Shown here: positions 16,497 through 25,362 of the stretch, in pieces
How positions within the stretch are numbered: the stretch's first letter is position 1
Layout: every line of letters begins with the position of its first letter
From: Oribacterium sp. oral taxon 102
GTDB lineage: Bacteria > Bacillota > Clostridia > Lachnospirales > Lachnospiraceae
Assembly (NCBI RefSeq): GCF_013394775.1
Contig: NZ_JABXYT010000001.1
Location: 1,750,501 to 1,814,500 of the forward strand
Direction of reading: 5' to 3'
DNA length: 64,000 bases
Made by a program: the position numbers and the translations under genes
The notes under the pieces: generated by a model
Database searches by the model: none
Told to the model about the DNA's origin: nothing
The model's input: only the letters and a program-made list of their open reading frames with translations

Positions 16497-18082
16497 TCCC
16501 TCGCAGACATTCCCTGCGTCCTCCGGAAAACGAAGCTGAAATAGTGCGGATCCCGATATCCCACTCTCGCCGCGCATTCCGCAGTATGGAGCCGCTCCTC
16601 CCGGAGCAGCCGCTTCGCGAGCTCCATCCGCCTCCGGGTCACATATTCCACGAAGGTCTCTCCCATCTCGCGGCTGAAAGCCGTGCTCAGATAGCTGCCA
16701 CTGACCCCGCAGTGCTCCGCCACGGAATGCAGAGACAGTCCCTCCTCGGTGAAATGCAGCTCCATATAGGCGAGCGCCTGCTTTAAAAACCTCGTATTCT
16801 CCTTCTGCCGCAGACGCTCCCGCACCTCGACGGCATGCGTCAGCAGCTCCTCCACATAGTCCCGGAGCGCCTCCTCCCCCTTCTCGAAATCCTGCAGCCC
16901 GCAGCGAAGCGCCCCCGTGAAGTCTGTCTGGCTCACCCCCAGCCGCTCTATATAGCGAAGCACGGCGAAGCGGATACCGAGTACGATATAGTCCCGAAGC
17001 ATCCTCGACTGCAGGAGCTTCTCCAGACTCCTGAGATAGCTCCGCACGAAGTCCGCCGCCTCCTCCGCCTCTCCGTTCTCCAGAAATTCCTGCACTGCCG
17101 CCGTATCGAAGTCCTGCGGCTTCATCCCGGACAGCGCCTCCTGCTCCGATGCCGGCCGGAAGCATTCCAGCTGTTCCTCCGTCAGGATATGCTGCTCCGT
17201 CCGGAAGAAGCGAGTCGCGAAGACGCGGTTCAGCGCATGAAAGCAGTCCGACAGCGCGCTGAAGCGCTCCGTCATTTTCCCTGCCGCCGCGTACCATTGC
17301 AGCTCCTGCCCCGCTTCGCATATCTCCCGGATCCGCTCCATCCCCTTCTCCGTATAGAGCGAGACAATCTCCGCCTCTCCCTTCACGATCACGCAGTAGG
17401 AATTCAGATTCCACTTCGAGAGGATGTACTCCGGAAAACGGAGAAAGAAGCGGATCAGCTCCCCCTCCGCCGAAAGGAAGCGTTCCCGTCCCCTCTCCCC
17501 CGTATTCTTCTGCTCGGAAAGGCTGAACAGGATGAGATTGTAGCAGGGGCCGCTCACATCCAGAGAGAGCCGCCCCGCCTCCTCATACATCTTCTCCACG
17601 GAGAGCTGCGCGGAGAAAAGCTTCTCGAAATACTCCCTGCGCTGAAAGCGCTCATACTCACGGTTTTCCCGCTGAAAGCGCTCCTGATAGCTCTGCTTCT
17701 GCTGTTCCCGCTCGATCCGCTCCCGAATCTCGTCGAGCATCTGCCGGAGGCTCCGCCGGGTAATCGGCTTCAGCATGTACTGCACAACACCCTCATGGAT
17801 CGCCCGCCGCGCGTACTCGAAGTCGTCATAGCCGCTCATCACTACCAGCTTCATCCTCGGAAACTCCTGTCCGAGGATGTGGCAGAGGGTCAGCCCGTCC
17901 ATGAACGGCATCTTGATATCGGTCAGCAACAGGTCAGGGCAGCTTTTCCGTATCATCGGAAGCGCCATCTCCCCGTCCGATGCCTCTCCGACCAGCTCAT
18001 AGCCGTAGTCCTGCCAGGGAATATTGTCCCGAAGCCCATCCCGGATGACGCTCTCGTCCTCCACAATGAAAATTTTCAGCAT
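16472..18082 (-). CDS. Response regulator with AraC-type output domain (YesN-like)
   Basis: The 536-residue protein has an N-terminal receiver domain (1-120) with the acidic pocket in FIVEDES and phospho-acceptor Asp in LLLTDIKMPFMDG. A long middle region of about 300 residues with coiled-coil character follows. The AraC helix-turn-helix occupies roughly 430-536 (LSLHSVAEHCGVSGSYLSTA and VGYRDPHYFSFVFRRTQGMS). It would be phosphorylated by the kinase encoded two genes upstream. The ATG follows GGGAGA; an upstream in-frame TTG overlaps the previous stop and is less likely. Targets are presumably the YtfQ-like importer or neighbouring sugar genes. Confidence 0.92.
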   Translation of the reverse strand: MLKIFIVEDESVIRDGLRDNIPWQDYGYELVGEASDGEMALPMIRKSCPDLLLTDIKMPFMDGLTLCHILGQEFPRMKLVVMSGYDDFEYARRAIHEGVVQYMLKPITRRSLRQMLDEIRERIEREQQKQSYQERFQRENREYERFQRREYFEKLFSAQLSVEKMYEEAGRLSLDVSGPCYNLILFSLSEQKNTGERGRERFLSAEGELIRFFLRFPEYILSKWNLNSYCVIVKGEAEIVSLYTEKGMERIREICEAGQELQWYAAAGKMTERFSALSDCFHALNRVFATRFFRTEQHILTEEQLECFRPASEQEALSGMKPQDFDTAAVQEFLENGEAEEAADFVRSYLRSLEKLLQSRMLRDYIVLGIRFAVLRYIERLGVSQTDFTGALRCGLQDFEKGEEALRDYVEELLTHAVEVRERLRQKENTRFLKQALAYMELHFTEEGLSLHSVAEHCGVSGSYLSTAFSREMGETFVEYVTRRRMELAKRLLREERLHTAECAARVGYRDPHYFSFVFRRTQGMSARDYRSSTVS

Positions 18083-18096
18083 ATTCTCTCCCGCTC

Positions 18097-19134
18097 TCAA
18101 TAGCCTCGATTCCCGATGACCTCCCGCACATTGTCCTTCGTGAAGACCCGATCCTCCATATAGTATGCCTTCTCTACCTCTTCCCCGCGCATAATGCGTG
18201 CAATGACTGAGGCGAGCAGCTCACCGCTCTCCGGGTTGCACTCGATATCGACATTGATGACACCCTGCTCGACCAGCTTCAGCGCCTGTTTGCAGGCGTC
18301 GAAGGAAATGACGGCAATGCCGTCCTCTCCGGTGGGAATCCCCGCCTCGGAGAGCGCCTCCAGCGCGCCGAAGGTCATGTCATCATTCTGTGAAAGCAGC
18401 ACATCGAAGGGAACACCGGAGCGGAGGATGTCCTGCATTGCCTCCTTCGCCTTCGCAGTAGTGAAGTCGCCGTCCGCCTGCTGCACGATATGCCAGTTCG
18501 GATGCTTCTCCAGAATGCGGTCGAAGCCCATGCTGCGCCCCCGCTGCGCGCTGGAGCCACGTGTTCCCCGCAGCACGGCAATCCGAAGCTCCTGCTCCTC
18601 CATTCCCCGCCCGCGAGTGTAGCTCTCCAGCCAGAGTCCGGCATTCCTCCCCTCCTGCTCCATATCCTCTCCGACGAAGCTGGTGTAGAGTGCCTCATCT
18701 CTCCTGTCAATGGAGCGATCCAGCAGAATTACGGGGATTTCCGCCTTTCGCGCCTCCTCCAGCACCGTCGTCCAGCCCTCCTCTGTGATCGGGGAGAAGA
18801 CGATGCAGTCGACATTCTGCGAAATAAAGCTCCGGATCGCTTTGATCTGGTTCTCCTGCTTCTGCCGCGCATTGTGAAAAAGCAGGAAATAGCCGTTCTC
18901 CTCCCGGAGCGCCTGCTCTACGGATTCTGTATTCGCCCGCCGCCAGAGCGACTCACTCCCGAGCTGGGAGAAGCCGACGCTGACCAGATCCCCGCGAAGC
19001 TCCTCCGGCGAGAGATACTCTCCCGTATCCGCTGTATCCGAGGGCAGCGTCACACAAAACGGCGCACAGGCAGAGCATAGCAGCAGACAGAGCAAGGCAA
19101 GAAAGCAGAGACTTCTTCGGATTCTCCTTTTCAT
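18097..19134 (-). CDS. YtfQ-like sugar-binding lipoprotein encoded with a two-component system
   Basis: The 345-residue precursor has a basic N-terminus, a hydrophobic core and a lipobox-like LLCSAC. The rest is a type I sugar-binding fold very close to E. coli YtfQ: VGFSQLGSESLWRRANTESV, KQENQIKAIRSFISQ, IPVILLDRSID, SQNDDMTFGALEAL and VISFDACKQ. No permease or ATPase is in this operon. It is sandwiched between histidine kinase (1 nt gap) and response regulator (14 nt gap). That context says it presents a sugar to the kinase rather than feeding transport, as described for XylFII-LytS in clostridia. This role is inference. Confidence 0.87.
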   Translation of the reverse strand: MKRRIRRSLCFLALLCLLLCSACAPFCVTLPSDTADTGEYLSPEELRGDLVSVGFSQLGSESLWRRANTESVEQALREENGYFLLFHNARQKQENQIKAIRSFISQNVDCIVFSPITEEGWTTVLEEARKAEIPVILLDRSIDRRDEALYTSFVGEDMEQEGRNAGLWLESYTRGRGMEEQELRIAVLRGTRGSSAQRGRSMGFDRILEKHPNWHIVQQADGDFTTAKAKEAMQDILRSGVPFDVLLSQNDDMTFGALEALSEAGIPTGEDGIAVISFDACKQALKLVEQGVINVDIECNPESGELLASVIARIMRGEEVEKAYYMEDRVFTKDNVREVIGNRGY

Positions 19135-19135
19135 T

Positions 19136-20584
19136 TCAGCATTCCTCCCTAAATGGCTCCGCCGGCATACAGATCCGCACCTCCGTGCCGCGCCCCTCCT
19201 CCGAATCGACAGAGAGCCCGTAACGTTCTCCGAAATTCATGCGGATCCGCTCGTTCACGTTCGCCAGTCCGAAGCCGCGCTCTGTTTCCCGGCAGGGACG
19301 CTGGATTTCCTCCCGGAGCCGCATAAGCTCCGCTTCCTTCATCCCGATGCCGTCGTCCTGCACGAGCAGCTGCAGCTCGTCTCCCGCCCTCCTGCCGACG
19401 ATCCGGATCAGCCCCCGTCCGCGCTTATACTTGATGCCATGGTAGAGCGCGTTCTCCACGACGGGCTGCAGCGTCATTTTCAGCACCCTGCAGCTGTAGA
19501 GCTCCGGCTCAATTTCACATTCGAAGCTCAGGATATCCCGGTAGCGCACTCTCTGGATCTGCAAATAGCTTAGGATATGCTTCTCCTCATCCCGGAGCGT
19601 GATGAATTCCCTGCCATGGCTCAGCACCAGACGAAAATAATCCGAGAGTGCCACGACGACGTCCTCCGCCACCTCCTCTCTCCGTCCCTCGATCAGCCAG
19701 ATAATGGTATCGAGTGTATTGTAGAGAAAATGCGGATTGATCTGCTCCTGCAGGAGCCGAAGCTCCGCATGGCGCATCCGTTTCTCATCCTCCTTGATCT
19801 GCCGCACCATGAGCTCGAGGTGCGCCGCCATATCGTTGACCCGATCCCCGAGCGCGCCGATCTCATCCTCTCCGAGACTCCCGCTCCGCGCGGAGAAATC
19901 GCCCATCGCGATCCGCTGCGCCACCGTTCCAAGCTCCGCGATCGGTACGGTAATCCCCTGTCCGAGCCGCCGGAGCGCGAGCATGGCAAGCAAAGTGATG
20001 CACAGAAGGGAGCCTGCCATCACACGGAGAAAGAGCATGACCTGCCGGTTCAGCTCCTGCTTCAGCAGCTCGATATTTTTTGCCTGAAAGTAAATATAGT
20101 ATTGGATATCGTCCTGGATCAGCTCCGTGAGGATATAGATGTTGTTGTCCAGCATCTCGATATTTTCATCATAATGTCCGTCCTCCGTGAGATTTTTCTC
20201 GATATCCGAAATGCGATCCTCCAGCGTGTCGAGGTTCCGGAGCAGGATATTCAGCCAATTCTTGCTCTTCGCGTCGATGGAAAGTCGGTTCAGACGGGCG
20301 AAGTCCTCCCGCAGTCCGGCGATCAGCACATAGGGACGCTGATCCTCCGGATTACCCGGCTCTGCCGCTCTTCCGCTGACCACGCGCTTATAGATGCTCT
20401 CGTCCAGCTCCTCCTTGAAGTTCAGGTTATAGCTGTTTGCCACCGTCATGCGGCTGACGATGCTGTCATAGGCATGGCTGTAGCTGACGAGGGCATAGAT
20501 CAGGTAGCAGGAGAAGAGCAGCAGCGGGATCCCCTGCACGATGGCGAAGAGGCTGAGCTTCTGTTGCAGTGTCTTGATCTTCAT
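19136..20584 (-). CDS. Sensor histidine kinase, YesM / LytS-like His_kinase family
   Basis: The 482-residue membrane kinase has TM1 (about 13-33), an extracellular domain of about 145 residues, TM2 (about 182-203) and a HAMP linker (about 205-255, with MGDFSARSGSLGEDEIGAL). The His_kinase core begins LLQEQINPHFLYNTLDTIIW, where the His is phosphorylated. The ATPase domain shows DDGIGM and GFGLANVNERI. It would phosphorylate the AraC-type response regulator encoded downstream, under control of the sugar-binding lipoprotein between them. Only about 70 nt separate it from talC, and a terminator fills part of that gap, so its promoter is not obvious. Confidence 0.93.
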   Translation of the reverse strand: MKIKTLQQKLSLFAIVQGIPLLLFSCYLIYALVSYSHAYDSIVSRMTVANSYNLNFKEELDESIYKRVVSGRAAEPGNPEDQRPYVLIAGLREDFARLNRLSIDAKSKNWLNILLRNLDTLEDRISDIEKNLTEDGHYDENIEMLDNNIYILTELIQDDIQYYIYFQAKNIELLKQELNRQVMLFLRVMAGSLLCITLLAMLALRRLGQGITVPIAELGTVAQRIAMGDFSARSGSLGEDEIGALGDRVNDMAAHLELMVRQIKEDEKRMRHAELRLLQEQINPHFLYNTLDTIIWLIEGRREEVAEDVVVALSDYFRLVLSHGREFITLRDEEKHILSYLQIQRVRYRDILSFECEIEPELYSCRVLKMTLQPVVENALYHGIKYKRGRGLIRIVGRRAGDELQLLVQDDGIGMKEAELMRLREEIQRPCRETERGFGLANVNERIRMNFGERYGLSVDSEEGRGTEVRICMPAEPFREEC

Positions 20585-20600
20585 GCTCTCTATCCTGAAA

Positions 20601-20620
20601 AAGCCCGCTTCCGCGGGCTT
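20601..20620 (-). terminator. Rho-independent terminator after the transaldolase-like gene
   Basis: A perfect 8-bp stem (AAGCCCGC/GCGGGCTT) with a 4-nt loop is followed on the minus strand by TTTTTC. It lies between talC and the histidine kinase gene and should end most arabinose-operon transcripts. Confidence 0.85.
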
Positions 20621-20653
20621 GGGATTTTTGATGATGTTTCCTGATGGAAACTG

Positions 20654-21310
20654 CTACGCTGAAAAAACGGCTTCGTAGTCCTTTTTGAATTTCTCGATGC
20701 CGATGTCGGTGAGCGGGTGCTTCGTCATCTGGAGGAGCACCTTGTAGGGAACGGTGGAGATATGCGCGCCGGTCTTCGCACATTCCAGAACGTGCATCGG
20801 ATGCCGGACGGAAGCGCAGATCACCTCGGTCTCGATGTCCGGGTACATGTCGAAGATCTCCATGATATCAGAGATCAGCGCGATGCCGTCCGTGGAGATA
20901 TCATCCAGCCTGCCGAGGAAGGGAGATACATAGCTTGCCCCGGCGCGTGCTGCGAGGAGCGCCTGCGTCGCGGAGAAAATCAGCGTCACATTGGTACGGA
21001 TACCCTCCATAGAAAGCGCCTTGACCGCCTTGAGTCCCTCCTCCGTCATGGGGATCTTCACCACCATATTCGGGTGGAGCCTCGCGATCTCTCTGCCCTC
21101 CGAAATCATGCCCTCCGCACTGATCGTGCTCGCCTTGACCTCGCCGGAGATCGGCCCGTCCACGATATCGGTGATTTCCTTCAGCGTTTCCATGTAGTCC
21201 CTGCCCTCCTTGGCGATCAGGGACGGATTGGTCGTCACGCCGGAGATGATGCCCATGTTCCACGCTTCTCTGATCTCGTCTACATTCGCTGTGTCAATGA
21301 AAAATTTCAT
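20654..21310 (-). CDS. Transaldolase / fructose-6-phosphate aldolase-like protein (TalC family)
   Basis: The 218-residue protein has the short TalC/FSA length rather than the longer TalB form. Typical motifs are [17 protein letters not shown] at the start, [13 protein letters not shown], the Schiff-base lysine in [13 protein letters not shown] and [14 protein letters not shown]. Short transaldolases in Firmicutes usually run the transaldolase step of the pentose phosphate pathway; some are fructose-6-phosphate aldolases. The ATG sits 4 nt after GGAGGG. As last gene after araA, araD and the kinase it links xylulose-5-phosphate to glycolysis together with the transketolase at 31.7 kb. Confidence 0.88.
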   Translation of the reverse strand: MKFFIDTANVDEIREAWNMGIISGVTTNPSLIAKEGRDYMETLKEITDIVDGPISGEVKASTISAEGMISEGREIARLHPNMVVKIPMTEEGLKAVKALSMEGIRTNVTLIFSATQALLAARAGASYVSPFLGRLDDISTDGIALISDIMEIFDMYPDIETEVICASVRHPMHVLECAKTGAHISTVPYKVLLQMTKHPLTDIGIEKFKKDYEAVFSA

Positions 21311-21417
21311 CTTTCCCTCCATTCTGCTGTGCTGTTTTATGGTTAAGCTCCCCGTCCGCCGGATGGGTTCTTCACCGTCTATCTTCCACACCGTTTATTC
21401 TACACTGTTTTCCCCTA

Positions 21418-23007
21418 TTATTTCCAGCCTGTCGCCGCTCTTTCGATCTCCAGTCCTGCCCTGTAGTCCTCCATGAAGCGTTCGAATCCTGCTGTATCCT
21501 GCGGGTCGGGCTGTTCAGTGACCCCGACACGGTTCCTGAAGATTTCCTGCTCGAGATAGTCGGAGAGACTCGCCCTCTCCTTTCCATAGAGCAGATATGC
21601 CGCGAGAAGCGCCATGCCCCACGGGCCTCCCTCGCTGGCGGTCTCCATCACCGTCACCGGCGCGTTCGCCGCCGCCGCGAGATATCTCTGCATGACGCCC
21701 TTGGTCTTGAAGAGCCCGCCATGCCCCGTCAGCTTCTTCACCGGGAGCTTCTCCTCCTTTAAGAGGATGTCCAGCCCCAGCTTCACCGCGCCGAGCGAAC
21801 TGTACAGGTGGGCGCGCATGAAATTGGAGAGCGTGAACGCGCTGTCCGGCTTTCGCACGAAGAGCGGCCTGCCCTCATTGAGATGCGTGATCCCCTCGCC
21901 GGAATAGTAGCCATAGGGGAGCAGCGCTCCGCAGTCCTTATCCCCCTCCAAGGAATGCCGGTACAGCCTTCCGTAGAGCTCCGTGCTGTCTGCCTGCACG
22001 CCGAAGAGCGTGAGACACTCCCGGAACAGCCCCACCCATGCGTTCAGATCGGAGGTGCCGTTGTTCGCATGCGCCATCGCGACCGGGTAGCCGTCCGGCG
22101 TCGTCACCATGTCGATCTCGCGGTAGAGCTTCGAGAGCCCCCGCGAAAGCACCAGCATCGCGAAGGTCGAGGTGCCCGCAGACACGTTTCCGGTCGCCGG
22201 TGCGACCGCGTTGGTCGCCACCATGCCGGTGCCCGCGTCTCCCTCCGGCGGACAGAACGGGATCCCCGGCCGGAGCTCCCCCTCCGGATCGAGGAATGCC
22301 GCGCCCGCTTCGCTCAGCTTCCCTGCCTCCGTCCCCGCCGTAAGCACCTGCGGGAGCACATCCCGAAGCGTCCAGCCATAGCCGCGATCCGAGAGCAGCC
22401 CGTCAAACTGCGAAACCATCCGCGCATCATAGTCCAGCGCTCCGGAATCGATCGGGAAGATCCCTGCCGCGTCGCCGATGCCGCTGCACTTCACGCCCGT
22501 CAGAAGGAAATGGATGTAGGAGGCAAGCGTCGTCACGAAGGAAAGCTGCCGGAGATGTTCCTCTTTGTCCAGCACGCACTGGTAAAGGTGCGCAATCGTC
22601 CAGCGCAGCGGGATATTGAACCGGAAAAGCGCGGTCAGGCGATCCGCTGCTTCCTCCGTGTTGCTGTTCCGCCAGGTCTGGAAGGGGCTGAGCAGCGTCC
22701 CCTCCTTATCGAATGCCATATAGCCGTGCATCATGGCGCTGATCCCCATCGCGCCGACCGTCCGGAGCCTGCACCCGTACTCCTTCTCTACTGCCTCCTT
22801 CAGAGAACGGTAGCAGGCTCGAAGACCGGCGTGGATCTCCTCCAGCGAATAGGTCCAGATCCCGTCGAGCAGGGAATTCTCCCAGTCATGGAAGCCGACC
22901 GCCAGCACCTTCCCGCTCCGATCGATCAGTACCGCCTTGATCCGCGTCGAGCCAAGCTCGATGCCGAGGCAGGTACTGCCGCTCTCGATGCACTGTCTTT
23001 TCTCCAT
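21418..23007 (-). CDS. araB: FGGY-family carbohydrate kinase, probable L-ribulokinase
   Basis: The 529-residue protein has the two-lobed actin-like FGGY fold: phosphate-1 motif CLGIELGSTRIKAVLIDRSG at the N-terminus, GAMGISAMMHGY, GNVSAGTSTFAMLV, and the C-terminal lobe GHGGLFKTKGVMQRYLAAA with SEGGPWGMALLAAYL. The catalytic Asp should lie in the PEGDAGTGMVATNAV region. It follows araD and araA in one operon, and no other pentose kinase is present, so phosphorylation of L-ribulose is the best call. Its sequence looks closer to the xylulokinase-like branch than to classical AraB, so the symbol rests mainly on context. Confidence 0.8.
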   Translation of the reverse strand: MEKRQCIESGSTCLGIELGSTRIKAVLIDRSGKVLAVGFHDWENSLLDGIWTYSLEEIHAGLRACYRSLKEAVEKEYGCRLRTVGAMGISAMMHGYMAFDKEGTLLSPFQTWRNSNTEEAADRLTALFRFNIPLRWTIAHLYQCVLDKEEHLRQLSFVTTLASYIHFLLTGVKCSGIGDAAGIFPIDSGALDYDARMVSQFDGLLSDRGYGWTLRDVLPQVLTAGTEAGKLSEAGAAFLDPEGELRPGIPFCPPEGDAGTGMVATNAVAPATGNVSAGTSTFAMLVLSRGLSKLYREIDMVTTPDGYPVAMAHANNGTSDLNAWVGLFRECLTLFGVQADSTELYGRLYRHSLEGDKDCGALLPYGYYSGEGITHLNEGRPLFVRKPDSAFTLSNFMRAHLYSSLGAVKLGLDILLKEEKLPVKKLTGHGGLFKTKGVMQRYLAAAANAPVTVMETASEGGPWGMALLAAYLLYGKERASLSDYLEQEIFRNRVGVTEQPDPQDTAGFERFMEDYRAGLEIERAATGWK

Positions 23008-23016
23008 TTCTCCCTC

Positions 23017-23712
23017 CTATCTCTGCCCATAGTAGGCATTCGGCCCGTGCTTTCTCGAGAAATGCTTCTCGAGATAGTGCTTCGGTGCATTTCCCGCATT
23101 CGGATTGACGAGCCGTGTATAGATGTCCATTCTGGCGACCTCCTCCATCACCGCCGCGTTGTGTACTGCCTGGAAGCAGTCCGTCCCCCATGCGAAGGGT
23201 CCGTGGCTCCGGCATACACAGCCCGGAACATAGACCGGACTGATCGCATTTCTGCGGAAATGCTCTACGATGCCGAGCCCCGTATTCCGCTCATAGTCCT
23301 CTGCGATCTCCTCCTCTGTCAGATGCCGGACGCAGGGGATGTCTCCGTAAAAGTAGTCACAGTGCGTCGTCCCCATACAGGGAATGTCCTCCCCTGCCTG
23401 CGCGAAGGCAACCGCATGGGGCGAGTGAGTATGAACGATCCCGCCCAGCTCCGGAAAAGCGCGGTAGAGCTCCAGGTGCGTCTTCGTGTCCGAGGAGGGG
23501 CGGAGCACCCCCTCCACCTGCCTGCCCGTGAGATCCAGCACCACCATGTCCTCCGGGCGCAGTCTCTCATACTCTACGCCGCTCGGTTTGATGACGAAAA
23601 GCCCCTGCTCCCGGTCGATCCCGGAGACATTTCCCCAGGTAAAGGTCACCAGATGATACTCCGGAAGCAGCATATTCGCCTCATAGACCTGCCGCTTCAG
23701 CTCCTCCAGCAT
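23017..23712 (-). CDS. araD: L-ribulose-5-phosphate 4-epimerase
   Basis: The 231-residue protein is a class II aldolase/epimerase with the zinc-binding HTHSPHA motif around residue 95. Its N-terminal pattern [23 protein letters not shown] is diagnostic of AraD. It converts L-ribulose-5-phosphate to D-xylulose-5-phosphate. The C-terminus [20 protein letters not shown] also fits AraD (the family usually ends with a related KHG). The ATG follows GGGAGGGG. It lies between araA (upstream, 72-nt gap) and the FGGY kinase (9-nt gap). Confidence 0.94.
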   Translation of the reverse strand: MLEELKRQVYEANMLLPEYHLVTFTWGNVSGIDREQGLFVIKPSGVEYERLRPEDMVVLDLTGRQVEGVLRPSSDTKTHLELYRAFPELGGIVHTHSPHAVAFAQAGEDIPCMGTTHCDYFYGDIPCVRHLTEEEIAEDYERNTGLGIVEHFRRNAISPVYVPGCVCRSHGPFAWGTDCFQAVHNAAVMEEVARMDIYTRLVNPNAGNAPKHYLEKHFSRKHGPNAYYGQR

Positions 23713-23784
23713 ATTTTCCCCTCCCTTCCTAATCCTGCCAAGTCCCAAATTCCGGTTTTATGTAACCGTTTCGACGAGAGCACG

Positions 23785-25227
23785 TCAGCGCTTCGTGAAG
23801 AATCTCTGTAAATCCGCTTCCGTGGTGTCGTCCCCGATCGTAATCAGCTCCGTACCGGTGAGACGCGCGAACATCGCGATATCCTTCCGTGTCAGCGCGG
23901 TGGAGACGATGGAATGATGCGCGCCGCCGGCATAGCACCATGCCGCCGTGCCGATCGCGAAGTTCGGCTTGTGGCGGTACATGATCCGTGCCACCGGGAG
24001 AAGCGGCATCGGCTTCGGCTGCTTCACGAGCTCTATATCCGCACAGATCAGACGGAAATGATCCCCCATATCCACCATCGTGAGCTGAATGCCCTCTCCG
24101 GTCACGCCGTCGAAGATCAGTCTTGCAGGATCCTCCTTGCCGCCGATGCCGAGCGGCAGCACGTCGATCTCCGGCTTCGTCGCGGCGAAGGCGGGCGGAA
24201 CCTCCAGCATATGGGAGGCGAGCTCCAGCTCCTCTCCCTCGGTGAGGTCATAGGTATAGTCCTCGATGAAGCCGGTCGCGCCGTCTCTTCCCTCCGCCAG
24301 CTTCATCATGACAGCGCCGAGCGCCGCAATCTTGTAGTCTCCCTCCGGACCGAAGCCGATGCCCTTCCCCATCAGGCTCTGCACTGCAAGCCCCGGAAGT
24401 TGCCTGAGCCCGTAGAGATCCTGGAAGGTATCCGCGAAAGCGCCGATCCGATGCTCCGAGAGGAAGCTCTCGAGCCCGATCTCATACCGCGCCTGCTCCC
24501 GCACCGATTCGATGCGGTCGGTCTTCATCGTGTAGCGGCTCTGATACTCTGCCATCTTCGCGTCAATCTCTGCCTCCGTCACGGCATCGATCCGCTGCAC
24601 GAGGTCGCCGAGGGCAAAGTAGTTGCACTCCCAGCCGTAGCGGATCTGGCTCTCCACACGGTCGCCGTCCGTCACCGCAACCTCACGCATATTGTTGCCG
24701 AAGGAGGCGACGCGAAGCTGTCTCGAATAGGAGATCGCCTTCGCCACCTCCGCGAACCGCCGGAGCTGGCCGACGACGCTCTCATTCTGATAATAGCCTG
24801 CGGCGACCTCATGCGGGATACCCATCCGCGCCACGATGAAGCCATACTCCCGATCCCCGTGCGCCGACTGGTTCAGGTTCATGAAATCCATATCGATCTT
24901 ATCATACGGCAGCTCCCTGTTCGCCTGCGTATGCAGGTGGAGCAGCGGCTTCCGGAGCTCCTGCAGACCCTTGATCCACATCTTCGCCGGAGAGAAGGTA
25001 TGCATCCAGGTGACGACGCCCACGCAGTCATCGTCCATCTGCGCCCTTCTCATATCCTGAATGCAGAGCTCCGAGGTCTCTACCGTCGGCAGCAGCTCGA
25101 GCTCTGCGATATCCTTCAGCCTCTCCCGAAGAAATGCCGTCATTTCCTCTGCGTCTCTCCGCACCTTAAGAAGACACTCCTCTCCGTACAGATCCTGCGA
25201 TCCTACAATGAAATACAGCTTGCTCAT
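23785..25227 (-). CDS. araA: L-arabinose isomerase
   Basis: The 480-residue protein has the AraA N-terminus LYFIVGSQDLYGEE, MHTFSPAKMWIKGL and LHTQANRELP. The C-terminal metal and substrate region includes GEGIQLTMVDMGDHFRL and the AWCYAGGAHHSIVST stretch. It converts L-arabinose to L-ribulose with a manganese cofactor. Length is normal. It is first gene of the araA-araD-kinase-talC operon. A good promoter (TTGTTA/TATAAT) with a 17-bp palindrome over the -10 lies just upstream, pointing to repression by the AraR-like protein encoded next to it. Confidence 0.97.
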   Translation of the reverse strand: MSKLYFIVGSQDLYGEECLLKVRRDAEEMTAFLRERLKDIAELELLPTVETSELCIQDMRRAQMDDDCVGVVTWMHTFSPAKMWIKGLQELRKPLLHLHTQANRELPYDKIDMDFMNLNQSAHGDREYGFIVARMGIPHEVAAGYYQNESVVGQLRRFAEVAKAISYSRQLRVASFGNNMREVAVTDGDRVESQIRYGWECNYFALGDLVQRIDAVTEAEIDAKMAEYQSRYTMKTDRIESVREQARYEIGLESFLSEHRIGAFADTFQDLYGLRQLPGLAVQSLMGKGIGFGPEGDYKIAALGAVMMKLAEGRDGATGFIEDYTYDLTEGEELELASHMLEVPPAFAATKPEIDVLPLGIGGKEDPARLIFDGVTGEGIQLTMVDMGDHFRLICADIELVKQPKPMPLLPVARIMYRHKPNFAIGTAAWCYAGGAHHSIVSTALTRKDIAMFARLTGTELITIGDDTTEADLQRFFTKR

Positions 25228-25259
25228 CTCTTCTCCTTTATGCCCCTATGGGCGCTTTG

Positions 25260-25294
25260 TGAAATATTATATTTCATCAATGTTTCCCTAACAA
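25260..25294 (-). promoter_or_regulatory. araA promoter with a palindromic operator over the -10
   Basis: On the minus strand TTGTTA (25294-25289), a 17-nt spacer and TATAAT (25271-25266) form the promoter. A perfect palindrome of 8-bp arms with one central base (25260-25276, TGAAATAT-N-ATATTTCA) covers the whole -10 and start region. A repressor bound there would exclude polymerase. Confidence 0.75.
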
Positions 25295-25295
25295 A

Positions 25296-25326
25296 ATGCT
25301 CCTGCACCGCACAGGGCAGCAGGTAT
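25296..25326. repeat. 31-nt dispersed element, copy in the araR-araA gap
   Basis: ATGCTCC, six variable bases and then GCACAGGGCAGCAGGTAT match 49224-49254 at about 27 of 31 positions on the same strand. It borders the -35 of the araA promoter. Confidence 0.65.
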
Positions 25327-25333
25327 CCGCGAA

Positions 25334-25351
25334 ACAGTGCGGATGCACTGT
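25334..25351 (-). terminator. Hairpin after the araR-like gene
   Basis: ACAGTGC-GGAT-GCACTGT forms a 7-bp stem 12 nt past the regulator stop. On the minus strand only TTTC follows, so it is a weak terminator or attenuator between the transport and enzyme operons. Confidence 0.5.
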
Positions 25352-25362
25352 GTGATCCTCCC

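Noticed and set aside
15345-17414. 689-codon minus-strand frame overlapping the GntR-type gene
   Set aside because: Gly/Arg/Glu-rich composition with no domain; the opposite frames hold a regulator and a response regulator with clear motifs.
23761-23776. cre-like sequence in the araA-araD gap
   Set aside because: Agreement is about 12 of 14 in each orientation but lies inside an operon without a promoter; too weak to list.
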